The notes beneath the pieces were generated by a model. The model saw nothing but the letters and a program-made list of their open reading frames with translations. It had not been told where the DNA came from and ran no database searches. Both the position numbers and the translations under genes were made by a program. DNA of 8,592 bases from an uncultured Blautia sp. (lineage in GTDB: Bacteria; Bacillota; Clostridia; Lachnospirales; Lachnospiraceae), in NCBI GenBank assembly GCA_934371915.1, contig CAKROE010000096.1, positions 1 through 8,592 on the forward strand, in the 5' to 3' direction. Shown one piece after another: positions 7,600 through 8,592 of the stretch; positions within the stretch are counted from its first letter, which is position 1; each line of letters starts with the position of its first letter.

Positions 7600-7808
7600 T
7601 CCCGTGATACCACCTAAATTCGCAGGAAAAGATTCCCACCTCATTGAGCACGATAACGAGTGCCGATCCGTCGCAGCCTACTGAAAAAATTCGGTGCGAA
7701 GCTCCGGGATGTATTCACAAAAGTTCTGCACGCGCCTCTCACCGTCCGGCAACTCTCTGTGTGTGTTTCCTATGCTACTTCTTCCCTTCAACGCCGATGT
7801 AATATACT
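7561..7808 (-). promoter_or_regulatory. Tyrosine-specific T-box leader (riboswitch-like tRNA sensor)
   Basis: This roughly 250-nt leader lets tyrS be transcribed when uncharged tRNA-Tyr accumulates. Stem I is recognisable by the GAAGTAGCATAGG region near its base, AGAGAG, and the apical GGACGGTGAGAGGC. The specifier reads GAA-TAC-A: the Tyr codon UAC at 7713-7711 with the usual following purine. The T-box core TTTAGGTGGTATCACGG occupies 7618-7602. Its bulge UGGU (7612-7609) is complementary to the ACCA 3' end of a tRNA with discriminator A, as in tRNA-Tyr. The antiterminator is visible: TTAGG (7617-7613) with CCTAA (7587-7583), and ACGGG (7605-7601) with CTCGT (7592-7588). Specifier, bulge and downstream gene agree with one another, so tyrosine specificity is secure. 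Bases 7542-7560 hold only the tyrS ribosome binding site. Confidence 0.95.
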
Positions 7809-7814
7809 TCTAAA

Positions 7815-7843
7815 AGTATACAAAGTGAAAAAATGTTTGTCAA
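7815..7843 (-). promoter_or_regulatory. Sigma-A promoter of the T-box-tyrS-alaS operon
   Basis: On the minus strand a perfect TTGACA (7843-7838), a 17-bp spacer and TATACT (7820-7815, 5 of 6) form a strong vegetative promoter. Transcription should start near 7808, just before the T-box stem I. Confidence 0.92.
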
Positions 7844-7873
7844 GAGTGATTTTGGCATTTGAAGGAAAAGGCA

Positions 7874-7912
7874 GTCACACATAGAAGGCTCTCTTCATAA
7901 TATGAAGTGTGA
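7874..7912 (+). promoter_or_regulatory. Presumed promoter/operator region of the Cys-rich gene with a perfect palindrome
   Basis: CTTCATA-A-TATGAAG is a perfect 15-nt palindrome at 7893-7907. It contains CATAAT (7896-7901, 5 of 6 to a sigma-A -10) and CATAATAT (7896-7903), resembling sigma-E or sigma-K -10 boxes. GTCACACA (7874-7881) lies 14 bases upstream, the same spacing as the sigma-E-like promoter of the carboxypeptidase gene but with a poorer match. No good sigma-A -35 is present. TCACAC (7875-7880) is also repeated inverted as GTGTGA (7907-7912). The position, with a leader of about 25 bases, suits a promoter; which sigma factor uses it is open. Confidence 0.4.
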
Positions 7913-7934
7913 ACAAAATCTGGAGGATTTTACC

Positions 7935-8207
7935 ATGAGTGATTTAGCTGCTACAAACTGCGGATGCGGAAATGACGGCTGTGGTTGCAACAATAACTGC
8001 GGATGTGGATGCGGCAATGGAACCAGTCTTTTCGGAGATAATTCCTGCAGCTGTATTCTCTGGATCATTTGCCTGATGTGCCTCTGTGGAAACAATGGCT
8101 GCGGAAACGGCTGCAGCTGCGGTAATGATTCCTGCTGGATCATCATCGTACTGCTTCTGCTCTGCGGTGGCGGATGTGGATGCGGAAACAACAGCTGTGG
8201 CTGCTGA
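7935..8207 (+). CDS. Very cysteine- and glycine-rich small protein, function unknown
   Basis: The 90-residue product has 21 cysteines (23%), arranged as Cys/Gly/Asn blocks (residues 9-29, 51-67, 77-90) split by two short hydrophobic patches, ILWIICLMCL (41-50) and WIIIVLLLL (68-76). There is no signal peptide, and the patches are too short for ordinary membrane helices. The cysteines fall mostly as CGC, GC-G-GC and SC pairs, suited to disulfide cross-linking or metal binding. It resembles clostridial proteins that databases label 'chorion class high-cysteine HCB protein 13', a name borrowed from insect eggshell on composition alone, so it gives no function. The ATG at 7935 is chosen because TGGAGGATTTTACC precedes it; the in-frame ATG at 7902 has no ribosome binding site. 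The gene is monocistronic, divergent from the T-box operon and closed by a strong terminator. A structural (spore or cell surface) protein or a metal-binding protein are possible, both as inference. Confidence 0.85.
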   Translation: MSDLAATNCGCGNDGCGCNNNCGCGCGNGTSLFGDNSCSCILWIICLMCLCGNNGCGNGCSCGNDSCWIIIVLLLLCGGGCGCGNNSCGC

Positions 8208-8218
8208 TGTCCGATGAC

Positions 8219-8247
8219 GGGCAGAGGTTAATCCCTCTGCCCTTTTT
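8219..8247 (+). terminator. Rho-independent terminator of the Cys-rich gene
   Basis: GGGCAGAGG (8219-8227) pairs with CCTCTGCCC (8234-8242) around a 6-nt loop, followed by TTTTT (8243-8247). It starts 11 bases after the stop codon. The last codons and stop of the convergent minus-strand ORF lie inside it. Confidence 0.93.
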
Positions 8248-8425
8248 GCATTGCATAACGAGGAGACACCGGTGGCGCGTCTGCTGATTGTGGTTGTCTG
8301 TTCTGTCCTTGCTCCTCATTCCTTTTTGGAATTTTTTGAGTTTGTTTTTTCTGCATACACTGCAGATCTATTTCATAAAAAGAATTGCCGTCTATAACAA
8401 GATGTTCATTTTTTGAAGTATTCAT
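8228..8425 (-). CDS. Small hypothetical protein, 65 residues
   Basis: I do not recognise this with certainty. The N-terminus MNTSKNEHLVIDGNSFYEIDLQC reads like a folded or conserved segment ('VIDGN-FYEID--C'). The rest (residues 25-65) is Lys/Gln/Arg-rich and probably disordered, with no membrane segment or signal peptide. The ATG has AAAGG about 10 bases upstream, an acceptable but not strong ribosome binding site. It converges on the Cys-rich gene, and its 3' end overlaps that gene's terminator hairpin. No good promoter was found: a TTGACA at 8469-8464 would start transcription downstream of the ribosome binding site. It is divergent from the gene starting at 8532, from which 106 bases separate it. 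It could be a real small protein or a chance frame; the sensible N-terminus tips the balance to real. Confidence 0.5.
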   Translation of the reverse strand: MNTSKNEHLVIDGNSFYEIDLQCMQKKQTQKIPKRNEEQGQNRQPQSADAPPVSPRYAMQKGQRD

Positions 8426-8531
8426 ATCCGTCTGCCTTTCTATAAGAAGTCTAATTTATCATATGTCAAAACAGTGCTACCGGACATAAAATAATAAGCA
8501 AAAGCATATAGTTTTGAAAAAGGGGACATTG

Positions 8532-8592
8532 ATGGAAATGGAACAGGATGTAATTTCCCAGACCGCACTGGATCAGCTTGTATGCAGTGAAC
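8532..8592 (+). CDS. Start of an unidentified protein, truncated by the window edge
   Basis: Only 20 residues are visible, MEMEQDVISQTALDQLVCSE, which reads as a soluble helical N-terminus. AGGGG lies 6 bases before the ATG at 8532, a good ribosome binding site; the next in-frame ATG two codons on is less well placed. No family can be assigned from so little. The 106-base gap to the divergent small ORF is AT-rich and contains CATAAAATA (8485-8493), which resembles a sigma-K -10, but I see no convincing -35 element, so the promoter is undetermined. Confidence 0.6.
   Translation, partial: MEMEQDVISQTALDQLVCSE

Noticed and set aside
7902..7934. An earlier in-frame ATG for the Cys-rich protein (MKCEQNLEDFT extension)
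   Set aside because: It lies within the palindrome and probable -10 region and lacks a ribosome binding site, whereas the ATG at 7935 follows TGGAGGA at good spacing.
7895..8191. A 98-codon minus-strand frame rich in Pro, His and Gln
   Set aside because: It is the reverse-complement shadow of the Cys/Gly codons of the Cys-rich gene.
7935..8207. Repeated TGCGGA/TGTGGA-like units as a possible tandem DNA repeat or CRISPR-like array
   Set aside because: The repetition follows Cys-Gly codons in an open frame, with irregular spacing and no direct repeats separated by unique spacers.
8440..8469. TTGACA with an 18-bp spacer to TTATAG as a promoter for the small minus-strand ORF
   Set aside because: The predicted transcription start would lie downstream of the ribosome binding site, leaving it outside the mRNA.

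Overview
The window looks like chromosomal DNA of a Gram-positive, spore-forming clostridium, most likely a Lachnospiraceae member (Blautia/Dorea/Ruminococcus-like). This is inferred from AGGAGG-type ribosome binding sites, moderate GC content, a tyrosine T-box leader, a 58-residue S21, a DacF-type D,D-carboxypeptidase, and a tiny Cys/Gly-rich protein of a type I associate with this group. No rRNA, tRNA, insertion sequence, phage gene or CRISPR array is visible.

Layout. Bases 1-7808 are read entirely from the minus strand. From its upstream end this block runs: a tyrosine T-box leader (promoter at 7815-7843), tyrS, alaS (36 bp after tyrS, no strong terminator between them), rpsU (S21) with its own promoter and a strong terminator, a two-HKD cardiolipin synthase with its own terminator, a secreted D-Ala-D-Ala carboxypeptidase with its own terminator, and the 5' part of a molybdopterin-binding-domain protein cut off by the window edge. 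Bases 7870-8247 hold a plus-strand gene for a 90-residue protein with 21 cysteines, closed by a strong terminator. A small minus-strand ORF (8228-8425) converges on it. A plus-strand gene starts at 8532 and runs out of the window.

How the parts work together. The T-box senses uncharged tRNA-Tyr (UAC specifier, UGGU T-box bulge) and should control tyrS directly. Since alaS follows with no clear promoter or terminator, it probably shares that control. Downstream come translation (rpsU), membrane lipid (cls) and peptidoglycan (dacF-like) genes, each apparently its own transcription unit. The dacF-like gene has a promoter closely resembling the sporulation mother-cell sigma-E consensus, so this carboxypeptidase may act in spore cortex or sporulation wall metabolism. 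The Cys-rich protein is the least understood item. Its upstream region has a perfect 15-nt palindrome and a weaker sigma-E/K-like arrangement, which makes a sporulation or surface-structure role testable but unproven.
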